From Psychrobacter maritimus (GTDB taxonomy: Bacteria; Pseudomonadota; Gammaproteobacteria; Pseudomonadales; Moraxellaceae), in assembly GCF_904846345.1 (NCBI RefSeq), contig NZ_CAJHAJ010000001.1:248001-312000 (forward strand): DNA of 64,000 nucleotides, read 5' to 3'. Both the position numbers and the translations under genes were made by a program. Of the stretch, positions 36,209 through 46,304 are shown in pieces. Each line of letters starts with the position of its first letter. Position 1 is the stretch's first letter. Under the pieces are notes generated by a model. That model had not been told where the DNA came from and did no database searches. It was given only the letters and a program-made list of their open reading frames with translations.

Positions 36209-36574
36209 ATCAGCTGCTAGGTGGTTGGCATGAAGTATTAGCCTTATAGAATAGATTGGATAGCTTGAATTGTATAATATAGACTGAATAGTAAAGACGC
36301 CGTGGTTTAGGTAAACCAATTACAGACTTCGATTAATTGAATTTAACTTGTCATGGTTTCTTTGCTATTATAATAAGCATCAACAGACAAGGTATAGAAG
36401 AGATAAAAATATAGCAGACATATAACGAGCATAGCAATGCAGGAGATGACTTGCTACACTCTTAGGCTTCTATATTTAACTTAGTGCTCCTATACTCAGA
36501 TGAGTATGTCGAATACTAAGTCTATAACAATAACCAATCTATTAAATCAACACTCAAACTATAAGGATAATATT
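36209..36574. other. Intergenic region before dps
   Basis: It holds a perfect short palindrome TGGTTTA-GG-TAAACCA at 36303-36318 and a dps promoter that I cannot pin down. Open sequence from 36500 runs into dps in frame but lacks a ribosome site. No separate gene is seen. Confidence 0.4.
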
Positions 36575-37060
36575 ATGAGTAATACTAATAATGCGACCAA
36601 CCAAATCGGTCTAGAAAAATCAGATATGAGCGAAGTGATTGCTAAGCTAAACAGCTTACTATCAAGCTACCATATGTTTTATATTAACGTGCGTGGTTAT
36701 CATTGGAACGTAAAAGGTGAGCACTTCTTCACATTGCATCCAAAATTTGAAGAGTTATATACCAGCTTACAAATAGAAATCGATGAAATCGCTGAGCGTA
36801 TTTTAACCTTAGGTGGCACGCCGTTACATGCATATAGCGACTTTAGCCAACATACCAGCATTCAAGAAGATAAAAACGTGAAAGATGGTAATGCTTGCGT
36901 GAAAGGTGTGGTGACTGGTCTACAATCGCTTATCGCTGAGCAGCGTGAGGTTTCAGCACTGGCAGTAGAAAGCGAAGACCAAGGTACAGCAGACTTAGTA
37001 GATGATTATGTACAGCAGCAAGAAAAGCTTATTTGGATGTACAACGCTTTTTTAGGCTAA
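36575..37060 (+). CDS. dps: Dps-family ferritin-like DNA-protection protein
   Basis: This 161-residue protein belongs to the Dps/ferritin family, twelve-subunit shells that oxidise and store iron and shield DNA from peroxide. The inter-subunit ferroxidase residues are visible: His43 in GYHWNVKG, His55 in LHPKFEELY, and Asp70 and Glu74 in IEIDEIAER. ATG 36575 is chosen because AAGGA is seven bases upstream and the protein then has the usual length. A strong terminator follows. Regulation by oxidative stress is expected of the family; no operator was identified. Confidence 0.95.
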   Translation: MSNTNNATNQIGLEKSDMSEVIAKLNSLLSSYHMFYINVRGYHWNVKGEHFFTLHPKFEELYTSLQIEIDEIAERILTLGGTPLHAYSDFSQHTSIQEDKNVKDGNACVKGVVTGLQSLIAEQREVSALAVESEDQGTADLVDDYVQQQEKLIWMYNAFLG

Positions 37061-37135
37061 TAACTACTGAAGAATAATTCATCACTAAACTAGCTATGCC
37101 TAAAACAGTTTATTATTAAAATAGTCAGTAAGAAA

Positions 37136-37167
37136 AAAGCACCTAATTAGATTAGGTGCTTTTTTTA
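37136..37167. terminator. Bidirectional terminator between dps and DUF2057 gene
   Basis: A perfect 10-bp stem (AGCACCTAAT 37138-37147 with 37151-37160) is flanked by A and T runs, so it can end both convergent genes. Confidence 0.88.
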
Positions 37168-37204
37168 TGCTTCTTTACCAATCGCTACTTACTGCTCAAT
37201 CATT

Positions 37205-37912
37205 TTACTTCTGAATCCACTGACGCATTTTTTCACGCTCAGCTGGAGTCGCTTGTAGCCAAATTTGCATAAACTGATCTAAAGTACTGGTAGATGAAGC
37301 AGCGCTTGTCGTTTGCTTAACGGTAGTAACTGCACCTGTGCTGACATTGCTTTGAGTGCTGATAGCAGGCTTATCTAAAGCCGCAATCGCACGTTGGTTT
37401 TGTAGCTCGGCATCATCAGCACCACCAAACACGCCGCCTAAGGCTTTGCCTAAACCTGATAGCAAACCACCTTGATTGCCGCCCAGACTCTGCTGGCTAG
37501 CTACTACTGTGTTATTCTGCTGCACTGCCAGTGTTGGACGCTTAGCATACTCTTTCGCCGCTGCATATTTTTCTGGCTGATTTGGCATGGTAAGACGATA
37601 GGTTTGATTGTCCACCAATTCTGCCGTCACACTCACATTACCCGAGCGCAAATAATCGTGCTCATCACGCGGCAAATTGTATAAGCGGTCATATTTAGCG
37701 GTAATCGCATGCTGACCTGGCTCTAAAGTAAAAGATTTCTTTAATGGCTGAAACGCACTTTGCTGGATTTCCTGCCCGTTAATAGCCGTTACTTTGATAT
37801 GGTCATCAACCAGCAAGGTCACTGCCGCATGCGATAGCATAGAGACTGAGCCGGCAGTGATTAGTAATGTGCCCATCGTCAGTTTTTTTAGCAAAGAAGC
37901 GTTTGTTTTCAT
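37205..37912 (-). CDS. DUF2057-like exported protein
   Basis: This 235-residue protein has a signal peptide (cleavage likely after SHA, residue about 29) and a domain starting VTLLVDDHIKVTAINGQEIQ with LEPGQHAITAKYDRLY, the pattern of DUF2057 proteins (YccT-like). A glycine-rich stretch GGNQGGLLSGLGKALGGVFG near 144-163, a Ser/Thr-rich linker and a short helical C-terminal motif (QIWLQATPAEREKMRQW) follow. It is probably periplasmic. The function is unknown; the E. coli relative has been linked to curli control. It is just downstream of hda, on the same strand. Confidence 0.75.
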   Translation of the reverse strand: MKTNASLLKKLTMGTLLITAGSVSMLSHAAVTLLVDDHIKVTAINGQEIQQSAFQPLKKSFTLEPGQHAITAKYDRLYNLPRDEHDYLRSGNVSVTAELVDNQTYRLTMPNQPEKYAAAKEYAKRPTLAVQQNNTVVASQQSLGGNQGGLLSGLGKALGGVFGGADDAELQNQRAIAALDKPAISTQSNVSTGAVTTVKQTTSAASSTSTLDQFMQIWLQATPAEREKMRQWIQK

Positions 37913-37964
37913 AAGTTATTCCATGAATAGTAAAGGTAATTTCTAAAAAAGGTAGCGTTTTATA

Positions 37965-38768
37965 TTAAAAATCAAGCGGCATGGTATGTTGGTCTTGGTT
38001 GGCGACCTCATTATCTACTTGCGTCTCCTGCGCGATATCAGCAAGCTCTGCAGCAAGCGTCTGCTCATCAATCGTGCGCAGCGCATCACTGATGACCGCC
38101 TTGGATATATTACTGCGGCCAAGATTGGAGAACATCGGCTGAATGTAGTTCAGCACCTCCATCATAGAGCCGATACGATGCGGCCCTTCGGTCAGTAGAT
38201 GATTAATAATACGCTCATCAAACTGCCAACCACGCCGACGTAGGATAGACTGCAACAAAGCTTGACGGTCAGCCAAATCATGACCATTTGGCACTTTAAA
38301 GCTTGGCGATTGTGCCAAACGGGTGAGCAAGTCTGTTAGCTGAAACGGCAATTCGGTCGCCGGTTTATTGGAAGCAAACAACAGCTGACGCTGCCCTTCG
38401 CGGCTACGATTAATCAGATGAAAGAGAGCCTCTTGCCATTGGCTGCTTTGTTCAAGCACCTCTAAATCATCAATCGCAATCAGGGAAAAGTTCTCTAAAG
38501 AGGATAGGACATTGACATCGGTATGAATCAGTTCATTCAATGATAGACAAATCGCTGATTTATCCATCTCAATAAACGACTCACAAACGGCGGATAGTAA
38601 GTGCGACTTGCCCGTCTCTGGGCTGCCAAATAGGTACAGCTGGCCAATCAGGCCGACATGTAGCTGCCGCACTGCATCGATAATAGACATCCAACCCGGA
38701 CCGGCAAAGTCGCTGAGACTCGCATCATGCTTAATGTCCAGATTGAGACTTAGCTGTGCTTCTGCCAT
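37965..38768 (-). CDS. hda: DnaA regulatory inactivator Hda
   Basis: This 267-residue AAA+ protein is related to DnaA but lacks its DNA-binding domain. It has the N-terminal clamp-binding motif QLSLNL at residues 5-10, a Walker A-like loop GSPETGKSH at 48-56, and Walker B LIAIDDLEV with Asp100/Asp101. Hda with the loaded DNA clamp stimulates ATP hydrolysis by DnaA to stop re-initiation. It is a little longer than E. coli Hda because of a C-terminal acidic tail of about 30 residues. It follows an AI-2E permease gene in the same direction, a common gammaproteobacterial arrangement. Confidence 0.93.
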   Translation of the reverse strand: MAEAQLSLNLDIKHDASLSDFAGPGWMSIIDAVRQLHVGLIGQLYLFGSPETGKSHLLSAVCESFIEMDKSAICLSLNELIHTDVNVLSSLENFSLIAIDDLEVLEQSSQWQEALFHLINRSREGQRQLLFASNKPATELPFQLTDLLTRLAQSPSFKVPNGHDLADRQALLQSILRRRGWQFDERIINHLLTEGPHRIGSMMEVLNYIQPMFSNLGRSNISKAVISDALRTIDEQTLAAELADIAQETQVDNEVANQDQHTMPLDF

Positions 38769-39090
38769 GAATCATCAACTCGGTTTGCGTAGCGCAATCA
38801 CTAAAAAGGCTAAACGACTAATATTCTTTAAACTGGCTTTGCTAACTTTTACATTTATCAAAGCCAACCTAGTAACGGTCAATACCGTTAATACTGCGCC
38901 TATATATAACATATTTGCAAAATGACTGACAAGTCTTTTACCCATTAAGCTCAATCAATCCGCCTTTATCCACTTTATAAGTGAATACCGACTCCTAATC
39001 GCGCTATAAAATTATTAGGCAATTGATGTGACTAGAGCCATAAAAGGCTTATTTCTCGCGAAGTTATTTTTTAACCTATTCTTTATCACT

Positions 39091-40197
39091 TTACTTTTTA
39101 TCAAATAAGGCCAATTGTTTACGACCTTTATAAAAGTCAGTCGATTGGTAATAAGCGTACAGATGACGGAATAAAACATTAAGGACAGCGGACACTGGCA
39201 GCGCAATAAGCATACCAACAAAGCCCAATAAGCTTGCCCCTGCCAATACCGCAAAGATAACCCATAACGGTGACAGACCAATTTTATCGCCTAACAATAA
39301 TGGCTGCAAGATATAGCCTTCAGCGGCCTGCCCGACTAAGAAAGCACCAACGATTAAAGACAAATACGTCCAGTTTAAGCCAAACTGGAATAAGCAAGCG
39401 ATAATCGCCGCAATAAAGCCAATACCAAAGCCCAAATACGGCACAAAGCTGGCAACACCGGCAACCATACCGATAATCAAGCCAAGCTCAAGCCCAATAA
39501 GCTGCAACTGTACAGCGTAGATTGCACCCAGTAACACCATCACCAACAGCTGACCTTTGATAAATGCCATCAGCGCCCGATCACACTCTTGAGCAATGCC
39601 GATTACTTTTTTGCAATAAGGGGCTGGAATCGCCATCTTCCAAGTTTGCAGGCGCTGATCCCAATTAAACAAGAAATAAAAGGTCAAAATCGGTACCAAT
39701 ACAATCAGCCCAGCGTTATTGATAAAATTCATACTAGACGTCAATATTTGGCTCATCATGCTGCTGGCATCAGCGAACTTATAATTGGTCTGCATATAAT
39801 CGACCAAGGTATCAGAAAAACCTTTGGCTTCTAGTTCTGGCAGACGAATACGGCTGTTATTAATAAACCATTCACGCACCACTTGGTTATACCAGTTTAG
39901 CACCTTGGGCAAATATTCCCACGCCGCTTGCAGCTGATGCCATAAGGTCGGTATCAACCACCAAAGTAGTAACACCATGCCAAGCGTAATCGTCGAATAA
40001 ACGATGATAATGGCTATCCAACGCTTGATATATTTTGATAAGCGCTTAACCAGCGGATTGAATAGATAAGCCAATACAAAAGCCACGACAAATGGCACGA
40101 TGACCGGCGTCATCAAATATAATAAAAATACCGCCACAACAATAGCAACGACGATGAATAGGCGTCGAAAAAAAGGGTCTATTGGTTGGTTTATCAT
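39091..40197 (-). CDS. AI-2E family (PerM-like) membrane transporter
   Basis: This 368-residue membrane protein has about seven to eight hydrophobic segments and the family pattern: an N-terminal helical pair, a central amphipathic region (residues 70-150) and the C-terminal GLELGLIIGMVAGVASFVPY, then LGFVGMLIALPVSAVLNVL. Members include exporters of autoinducer-2 and Na/H-linked proteins; the substrate here is unknown. It lies upstream of hda on the same strand, divergent from purM, which is the usual order in this bacterial group. Confidence 0.9.
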   Translation of the reverse strand: MINQPIDPFFRRLFIVVAIVVAVFLLYLMTPVIVPFVVAFVLAYLFNPLVKRLSKYIKRWIAIIIVYSTITLGMVLLLWWLIPTLWHQLQAAWEYLPKVLNWYNQVVREWFINNSRIRLPELEAKGFSDTLVDYMQTNYKFADASSMMSQILTSSMNFINNAGLIVLVPILTFYFLFNWDQRLQTWKMAIPAPYCKKVIGIAQECDRALMAFIKGQLLVMVLLGAIYAVQLQLIGLELGLIIGMVAGVASFVPYLGFGIGFIAAIIACLFQFGLNWTYLSLIVGAFLVGQAAEGYILQPLLLGDKIGLSPLWVIFAVLAGASLLGFVGMLIALPVSAVLNVLFRHLYAYYQSTDFYKGRKQLALFDKK

Positions 40198-40572
40198 GAA
40201 GGGTAACCCTACGATTGAGTCAATGTAAAATGCTGGCTTATGATGGTTTTTTAGCTGAATTAGGTAGCCGATAGCTTTATATTTATAATGGTATTTATCA
40301 TTGTCATGGCAGTAAATTTTGCCGACAACTTTGGCGTTCTATTATCGCAGAGTACAACAAAAAATCAGTCATTTTTTGTTTCTTAAATTTTTATTGCGCT
40401 CTATTTAGCCTTTATTAGCACTCTTCGTTAAATATCGGCCAAATATTGGTAAGTTGCTTTGCGAGAGGGGGTCGTTTTTGGGTATAATGCGCGCACTATC
40501 TGCAAAATTAACACGACCGATCCGCTTTTCTACTGACAGACCTTCATTCCCTATAAAATTTGTGAGATGACC
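40198..40572. promoter_or_regulatory. Divergent promoter region between AI-2E gene and purM
   Basis: A consensus -10 TATAAT is at 40483-40488, about 85 bases before purM; the -35 is poor (TTTGCG-like, too far). PurR-type operators were not recognised. No gene lies here. Confidence 0.5.
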
Positions 40573-41622
40573 ATGAGTAACAAGCCTTCTTTAAGCTACA
40601 AAGATGCTGGCGTTGATATTGATGCTGGCGATGCGTTGGTACAACGTATTAAATCAGTGGCAAAAGCCACCTCTCGTCCTGAGGTTGTGGGCGGACTTGG
40701 CGGTTTTGGGGCGCTTTGTCGTATTCCGACTGGTTACACCTCACCGTTATTGGTTTCGGGCACTGACGGTGTCGGCACCAAGCTTAAACTGGCATTACAA
40801 CTAAACCGCCATGACACCATCGGTATCGACTTGGTCGCCATGTGCGTCAATGATTTATTGGTGTGCGGTGCTGAGCCATTATTTTTCTTAGACTATTATG
40901 CAACTGGCAAGCTTGATGTAGATGTAGCAGCGACTGTGGTTACTGGTATTGGCGAAGGCTGTAAATTATCAAATTGCGCGCTTATCGGTGGTGAAACGGC
41001 TGAGATGCCAGGCATGTATCAAGACGACGATTATGACCTAGCGGGATTCTGCGTTGGTGTGGTTGAAGAAGCGGAAGTCATCACAGGCGAAAACGTCGCT
41101 GAAGGCGATGTATTAATCGCTCTTGCTTCAAGTGGCGCGCATTCTAATGGTTACTCATTGGTGCGTAAAGTCATCGAAGTCAGCGGTATTGATGTGACTA
41201 CTAGTGATGAGCAATTAGACGGTCAGCCTATTCAAGATGCGCTGATGGCACCTACCCGCATTTATGTTAAAGCCATTAAAGTGTTGCAAGATACCCTTGG
41301 TAGCTCAGCCTTACATGCGATGTCACATATCACCGGCGGCGGCTTAACAGATAACCTACCACGCGTACTACCAGATAATTTAGCCGCTAGCATTGATACC
41401 AGCAGCTGGCAGTTCTCAGAGCTATTCACTTGGCTACAAACCCAAGGTAATATCGAACAAAGTGAGATGTACCGCACCTTTAACTGCGGCGTTGGTTTTG
41501 TCATCGTGGTGCCTAAAGATAAAGCAGAAGCTGCTATCAAAACGTTAAATGATGCGGGCGAAAACGCTTGGAAATTGGGTGAAATGGTTAGCCGTGAAGC
41601 GGATGCCGTGGTGTACCGTTAA
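40573..41622 (+). CDS. purM: Phosphoribosylformylglycinamidine cyclo-ligase (AIR synthetase)
   Basis: This 349-residue enzyme makes aminoimidazole ribotide, the fifth step of purine synthesis. The N-terminal [23 protein letters not shown]-site [36 protein letters not shown] and [13 protein letters not shown] are diagnostic. I prefer the second ATG (40573): a GAG is six bases upstream, whereas the ATG at 40567 abuts it. It overlaps purN by one base (TAATG), so the two are cotranslated. The pair purM-purN is the conserved purine unit. Confidence 0.96.
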   Translation: MSNKPSLSYKDAGVDIDAGDALVQRIKSVAKATSRPEVVGGLGGFGALCRIPTGYTSPLLVSGTDGVGTKLKLALQLNRHDTIGIDLVAMCVNDLLVCGAEPLFFLDYYATGKLDVDVAATVVTGIGEGCKLSNCALIGGETAEMPGMYQDDDYDLAGFCVGVVEEAEVITGENVAEGDVLIALASSGAHSNGYSLVRKVIEVSGIDVTTSDEQLDGQPIQDALMAPTRIYVKAIKVLQDTLGSSALHAMSHITGGGLTDNLPRVLPDNLAASIDTSSWQFSELFTWLQTQGNIEQSEMYRTFNCGVGFVIVVPKDKAEAAIKTLNDAGENAWKLGEMVSREADAVVYR

Positions 41623-42323
41623 TGCCAGATGACAATCTAAAAAGTTTTGCAAAAAAATCAGCTAAGCCGTTACGCGTCGCTGTTTTGGTATCTGGTAGTG
41701 GTAGCAACCTGCAAGTCTTGATAAATGCCATGCAAGCTGGCGCGCTACCGATTGAGATTGTTGGCGTTATCAGTAACCGTGAAGATGCTTATGCCATCAC
41801 ACGTGCCAATGACGCCGCTATTCCCGTTGCTGTCTTATCTCACGTTGCTAGCGGCAAACGCATGGGTATCAAAACCTTTGAAACTCATGCCAGCGCGCAG
41901 TTAAGCGCTTGGCAGCCTGATTTGATTGTCTTAGCAGGCTTTATGCGGGTGCTAAGCGGCTCATTTATCGATAATGCGCCTGCGCCAATGATTAACCTGC
42001 ACCCTGCTCTACTGCCTGCTTATAAGGGTCTAGATACCCATCAGCGCGCCATACAAGCGGGTGAACGTCATCATGGCTGTAGCATTCATGTGGTCACCGC
42101 TGAGCTTGATGCCGGCGCTGTTTTGACCCAAGCGCTGCTTGAAGTCAATCAAAAAGACACTGCTGATAGTTTGCAAGCACGCGTACAAAAAGGTGAACAT
42201 CAACTGCTACCGTGGACGATATTACTAATTGCTAACGGTATTATTGACTTAAATAATCCGCATGATGATGCTGAATTGTCTTGCTTACCAGCTTTACCTT
42301 TAAAGCTATGGTTAAATGACTAA
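41622..42323 (+). CDS. purN: Phosphoribosylglycinamide formyltransferase
   Basis: This 233-residue enzyme transfers a formyl group from N10-formyltetrahydrofolate to glycinamide ribotide. The phosphate-binding SGSGSNLQ (24-31) and active-site Asn125, His127 (NLHPALLPAYKGL) and Asp163 (ELDAGAVLT) are intact. It is slightly longer than the E. coli enzyme at both ends. It starts within the purM stop codon. A strong terminator follows at 42353-42383. Confidence 0.95.
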   Translation: MPDDNLKSFAKKSAKPLRVAVLVSGSGSNLQVLINAMQAGALPIEIVGVISNREDAYAITRANDAAIPVAVLSHVASGKRMGIKTFETHASAQLSAWQPDLIVLAGFMRVLSGSFIDNAPAPMINLHPALLPAYKGLDTHQRAIQAGERHHGCSIHVVTAELDAGAVLTQALLEVNQKDTADSLQARVQKGEHQLLPWTILLIANGIIDLNNPHDDAELSCLPALPLKLWLND

Positions 42324-42352
42324 GGCTTGAAGTCTATTTATATATTTTAAAA

Positions 42353-42383
42353 AAGCAGAATCCGTAATTGGTTCTGCTTTTTT
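42353..42383 (+). terminator. Terminator after purMN
   Basis: AAGCAGAATC (42353-42362) pairs with GGTTCTGCTT (one G-U), followed by a T run, 30 bases after purN. Confidence 0.82.
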
Positions 42384-42424
42384 TATGTGCTTAAACAACA
42401 AGGTGTTTATAGCAAATTGCTAGC

Positions 42425-42459
42425 AAAAAAATACCCCGTTACGGAATAACGAGGTATTT
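42425..42459 (-). terminator. Terminator of the semialdehyde dehydrogenase gene
   Basis: On the minus strand a 13-bp stem (42429-42441 with 42447-42459, one G-U) is followed by T. It lies about 80 bases after the stop codon of the gene at 42537-43925, with a 16-bp repeat between. Confidence 0.8.
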
Positions 42460-42464
42460 AGAAA

Positions 42465-42524
42465 ACTAGGCTTTTAACAAACTAAGCATTTAAAAAACTA
42501 AGCATTTAAAATTAGAAGCTTAAA
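42465..42524. repeat. 16-bp imperfect tandem repeat, 3-4 units
   Basis: ACTAGGCTTTTA (42465), ACTAAGCATTTA (42481) and ACTAAGCATTTA (42497) recur every 16 bases, with a fourth decayed unit near 42513. It lies between the dehydrogenase stop and its terminator. Confidence 0.75.
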
Positions 42525-42536
42525 ACATTCTAATAA

Positions 42537-43925
42537 TTAAACAGGTTTTTTACCAACCACGTGAACTGCTTTAATATTCACAAACTCTTTGATACCAAAG
42601 CCACCATGTTCACGACCATAACCTGAATCCTTAACACCACCAAATGGCAAGCCTGGATTGACTAAGTTATAACCATTGATATAAACCATACCCGTGTCAA
42701 AATGCTGCTGGGCTAAATTAATCGCCTTCTCTTCATCTTTTGAGAAGATAGCTCCGCCCAATCCATAACGACTGTCATTGGCAATTCGGAACGCATCATC
42801 TTGGTCTTTGGCACGAATAAGCGCTGCCACAGGACCAAATAGCTCATCTTTATAAGCAGGTTGATCTGGCTTGATATTTTCCAGAATCGTTGGTGGATAA
42901 AAAGAACCCGGCTTATCAGGTACTTCACCGCCCAAGGTAATGGTTGCGCCTTTGCTGACACTTTCTTGCACTTGTTTATGCAACTCATCACGCTGCTTGC
43001 TGCTTGACATCGGACCTACGTCAGTCGATTCTTCCATTGGATCGCCGATTTGATAGCCTTTAAACTTCTCAATAACCAAATCACGGAATTTGTCATAAAC
43101 ACTATCGACGACCACAAAACGCTTAGCCGCGATGCAAGTCTCACCATTGTTATATAAACGTGCGTGGGCACAAGTAGTGGCTGCTAAGTCTAAGTCGGCG
43201 TCTTCTAATACGATAAAGGCATCGTTTGAACCAAGTTCCATAACGGTCTTTTTCAGCACTTTTGCCGCTTGCTGCGCTACCACTCGACCAGCGACATCAC
43301 TACCCGTTAAGGTGACACCACGTACTTTTTCGTGCTCAATGACTTTTTCGGACTGATCATGGCTAATGATGAGGGTACGGAATAAATCATTTGGCAAATC
43401 AGACTCATGCATGATTTTTTCAATCAACAAACCTGAGCCCGTCACGTTTGAAGCATGCTTAAGCAAGATACTATTACCGGCCATTAAGTTGGCAATGGTA
43501 TAGCGGAATACTTGATACGCGGGAAAGTTCCATGGCTGGATACCATAGATAATACCGATAGGATTGTAGCTGATTAAACCTTTTTTAATGCCTTCGATAT
43601 CGCGCTCATCATCCGCTAGCGCGGCAATTCCTTCACCAGCGGTGAAATCACAAATCGCTTTACATAGATCTACTTCACCTAAGCTCGCCTCCAAGGTCTT
43701 ACCGCGCTCCTCGGTCATCAGCTTCGCAAGCTCTTCTTTATATTTCATCAGCGTCTCGCCAATGGAATTAATCACTTTGGCGCGCTCATCGGCACTAACC
43801 AAGCGCCATTCTGAAAAGGCTTTATGCGAGGCATCGATAATTTTATTAACTTCATCGCTGCTCATATAAGTATAGTTTTTAATGTCTTTACCCGTCGCTG
43901 GGTTCACAGTGGTAATATCTGCCAT
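42537..43925 (-). CDS. Succinate-semialdehyde dehydrogenase, Sad/GabD-type
   Basis: This 462-residue aldehyde dehydrogenase probably oxidises succinate semialdehyde to succinate. It has catalytic Glu230 (VMELGSNDAF) and Cys264 (NNGETCIAAKRF), GIQPWNFP for the cofactor and the C-terminal LPFGGVKDSGYGREHG. Length and the GSNDA/NNGETC wording match the E. coli Sad (YneI) subgroup, shorter than GabD. No aminotransferase gene is adjacent, so GABA catabolism is not proven. It has its own terminator. Confidence 0.88.
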   Translation of the reverse strand: MADITTVNPATGKDIKNYTYMSSDEVNKIIDASHKAFSEWRLVSADERAKVINSIGETLMKYKEELAKLMTEERGKTLEASLGEVDLCKAICDFTAGEGIAALADDERDIEGIKKGLISYNPIGIIYGIQPWNFPAYQVFRYTIANLMAGNSILLKHASNVTGSGLLIEKIMHESDLPNDLFRTLIISHDQSEKVIEHEKVRGVTLTGSDVAGRVVAQQAAKVLKKTVMELGSNDAFIVLEDADLDLAATTCAHARLYNNGETCIAAKRFVVVDSVYDKFRDLVIEKFKGYQIGDPMEESTDVGPMSSSKQRDELHKQVQESVSKGATITLGGEVPDKPGSFYPPTILENIKPDQPAYKDELFGPVAALIRAKDQDDAFRIANDSRYGLGGAIFSKDEEKAINLAQQHFDTGMVYINGYNLVNPGLPFGGVKDSGYGREHGGFGIKEFVNIKAVHVVGKKPV

Positions 43926-44428
43926 GATAATTATCCTTATTTATTTGATTATTATGTAATAAATGATTGATTAATAAAGATTCTTTTTAAGAACCGTTTT
44001 ATCAATAGATGACTCAATATGATTACTAGATATAACTACTATCTAAGTCTTTATGCTATATAAATAATAGTATTGAGAGATGAACAAGCCACTTCACATT
44101 GAGATAGCTGTATTAAGAGAGATATAGGTAAAGGCGCTAACGATTAGCTCTTATTTCTTAATAATGCTTGTGGCAATTGTCTTTTTACTTAATGTCCATC
44201 TATCATAACAAAAGGATTTGACTATAGTTTTACAAGTTATGAAGAAGTGTGGATGAGATGTTAACAGTGTGTCATTGATAAATGTCATGCAAACTTTGCT
44301 GTAAATAAATAGCTTGAATCAAATCAATAAAGCCTGAACTTCTAAGAAGATGTGCTTATTATTAAAAAATGGCTTCATCCACAATGTACTATATGAGCTT
44401 AAAAACGCCCACATGAAGAAACGAGCAT
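43926..44428. other. Intergenic region between the dehydrogenase and LysR genes
   Basis: This is about 500 AT-rich bases holding the dehydrogenase promoter on the minus strand. I see no supported gene or strong structure apart from the LysR terminator just beyond. Confidence 0.35.
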
Positions 44429-44462
44429 AAAAAAACCAGCACATAAGAGATGGGCTGGTTTT
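44429..44462 (-). terminator. Terminator after the LysR gene
   Basis: A nine-base-pair stem (AAAACCAGC 44432-44440 with GCTGGTTTT 44454-44462) has a T run on the minus strand, 36 bases after the LysR stop. Confidence 0.82.
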
Positions 44463-44498
44463 ATTCATTTATTAAACGCTGATTTTATTATTAGCGTA

Positions 44499-45488
44499 TT
44501 AGAATAAATGGTTAATAATCGGTATTTCTTGCGGTGGATTGTCTTCTTCATCGACGATTTGACGGGCCACATGCATGATAAGTTGGCGTAACCAGCGATG
44601 GGCTGGATGATGTTGCAATAAGGGCGACCACGCCATGGTCAGCTCAAACTCAGGGATAAAAAATGGCGGCTCTTCCATTTTAATGCTGTCATTATTGGCT
44701 TGCATTTTTGCCACCCGCGTCGGCAAAGTCGCAATCAAATCTTTATTGGCTGCAAGCATGGCGGGCATTTGATAATGGCGGGTAAAAACGCTAATTTGGC
44801 GTTTTTGACCTAAGCGTTGTAGCGCCTGATCGATAGAGCCAAGTCCGCCAGATTTTTCTGGATTGACGCCAAAGCCCACACCCATACCCGTTTTAGATAC
44901 CCAAACGTGCTGCGCTTTTAGATAATTTTTTAGGTTAAAGCGGTTGGCATACGGACTTTCTGACGACAATAAACAGCTAAAGGTATCGCGCCAAACCAAA
45001 ACTTGATGGAAGCTTTGTGGAATCTCATTAAAGCGGTTAATCGCCAAATCAACCCGACCCTGCTCCATATCACGATAGGAGACGTCAGATGGCGTCAAGA
45101 AATCCAAAATGACATTGGGCGCTTCAGAACGCAGTGCTTTGACAAGCTTTGGCACCAAAGTCGCCTCAGCATAATCTGAGGTCATAATACGGAAAACGCG
45201 CGAGGTACTATAAGGGCGAAACTCGGTACGCGGCTCGAGGACTTGGGTCAAATCTGCCAGTATCTCACGAATACGCGGCTGCAGCTCAAGTGCGCGCTCA
45301 GTTGGTGTCATGCCCTCTGATGAACGTACCAACAATGGATCATTAAACAATTTGCGTAAGCGCCTTAGAATATTACTCATCGCAGGCTGGGTAATACCAA
45401 GCTGCTCAGCAGCACGTGTGACGTTTTTTTCACGAAGCAGCACATCTAAATGCACCAATAAATTCAAATCAACCCGCTGCAAATTCAT
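44499..45488 (-). CDS. LysR-family transcriptional regulator
   Basis: This 329-residue regulator starts MNLQRVDLNLLVHLDVLLRE with the typical LysR helix-turn-helix (NVTRAAEQLGITQPAMSNIL) and a C-terminal periplasmic-binding-like effector domain with RIMTSDYAEATLVPKLV. ATG 45488 is preferred to the open frame 30 codons upstream, which has no conserved sequence. The region between it and aceA, transcribed away, is 935 bases. It may control aceA, the semialdehyde dehydrogenase or a distant target. Confidence 0.92.
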   Translation of the reverse strand: MNLQRVDLNLLVHLDVLLREKNVTRAAEQLGITQPAMSNILRRLRKLFNDPLLVRSSEGMTPTERALELQPRIREILADLTQVLEPRTEFRPYSTSRVFRIMTSDYAEATLVPKLVKALRSEAPNVILDFLTPSDVSYRDMEQGRVDLAINRFNEIPQSFHQVLVWRDTFSCLLSSESPYANRFNLKNYLKAQHVWVSKTGMGVGFGVNPEKSGGLGSIDQALQRLGQKRQISVFTRHYQMPAMLAANKDLIATLPTRVAKMQANNDSIKMEEPPFFIPEFELTMAWSPLLQHHPAHRWLRQLIMHVARQIVDEEDNPPQEIPIINHLF

Positions 45489-45968
45489 ATATTTTTCTCT
45501 TTGCCTTAGAATAAATACCACAATAAGCTTGAGCAAGCTTGGCATTTTTCGCGCTGTTATTTTAACTAAAGCTGCCATAACAGCATAATATAACTATATT
45601 TTTTATTAAAATTTTCTAGAATATGCTTATTATAACTCAATTTAACCAGCATAAGCCATTGTTTTATATATACTATAAGCACATAAAATACCCAAGATAA
45701 CAATCATAAATTAGATAAATCTTGGTAAGGCAGTTATAGTGATTGCCGTAGACCAAATACAGCGAAGACCACAAAAATCCGCTCTGCGCGTTAAATGTAA
45801 TGAGTCTAACCGCTTAATAATAAAAGTATTTTGAAGATGAGTCGTGATAGCAGAATACGATTAAATGGGCAATGAGCCATTATAAATTATCGTGTCATCG
45901 CCTGTCTTAGAGACAGCATCGATTATTGTAACATCTCTTATCACCAAATATGATATTGCTAACCCATA

Positions 45969-46000
45969 ATTGCTTAAACGTTGTATTGCTTAAACATTAT
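45969..46000. repeat. 16-bp tandem duplication
   Basis: ATTGCTTAAACGTTGT is followed directly by ATTGCTTAAACATTAT. Confidence 0.8.
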
Positions 46001-46304
46001 ATAGAAGCTTTTTAAGCATAGAATATTTTCAATTACTACCGCTATCATTTAGCCATCGTCACTTAACTATAATCATTTGATAGTCAGCACATATTTTTAC
46101 CCACTAGCTTTTAACTGAATAATTTGTAACTGACAAGTTCAGCAATCGCCTTGTATTAATAGGCAGGTTTGTTTAGGGTAAGTAAGGCTGGATGATTAAG
46201 CGGCAACCTAGTTTTAACGATATTAAATTGGCTATATCACACAAACTGTCATATTTGATGTCATACAAGCTTGATATAGTGACAATAAGAACTAGGTTTA
46301 GGTT

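Noticed and set aside
45489..45578. Longer LysR frame and the opposite-strand frame at 45310-45588
   Set aside because: LysR proteins start right before the HTH; the extra 30 residues and the antisense frame show no conserved pattern.
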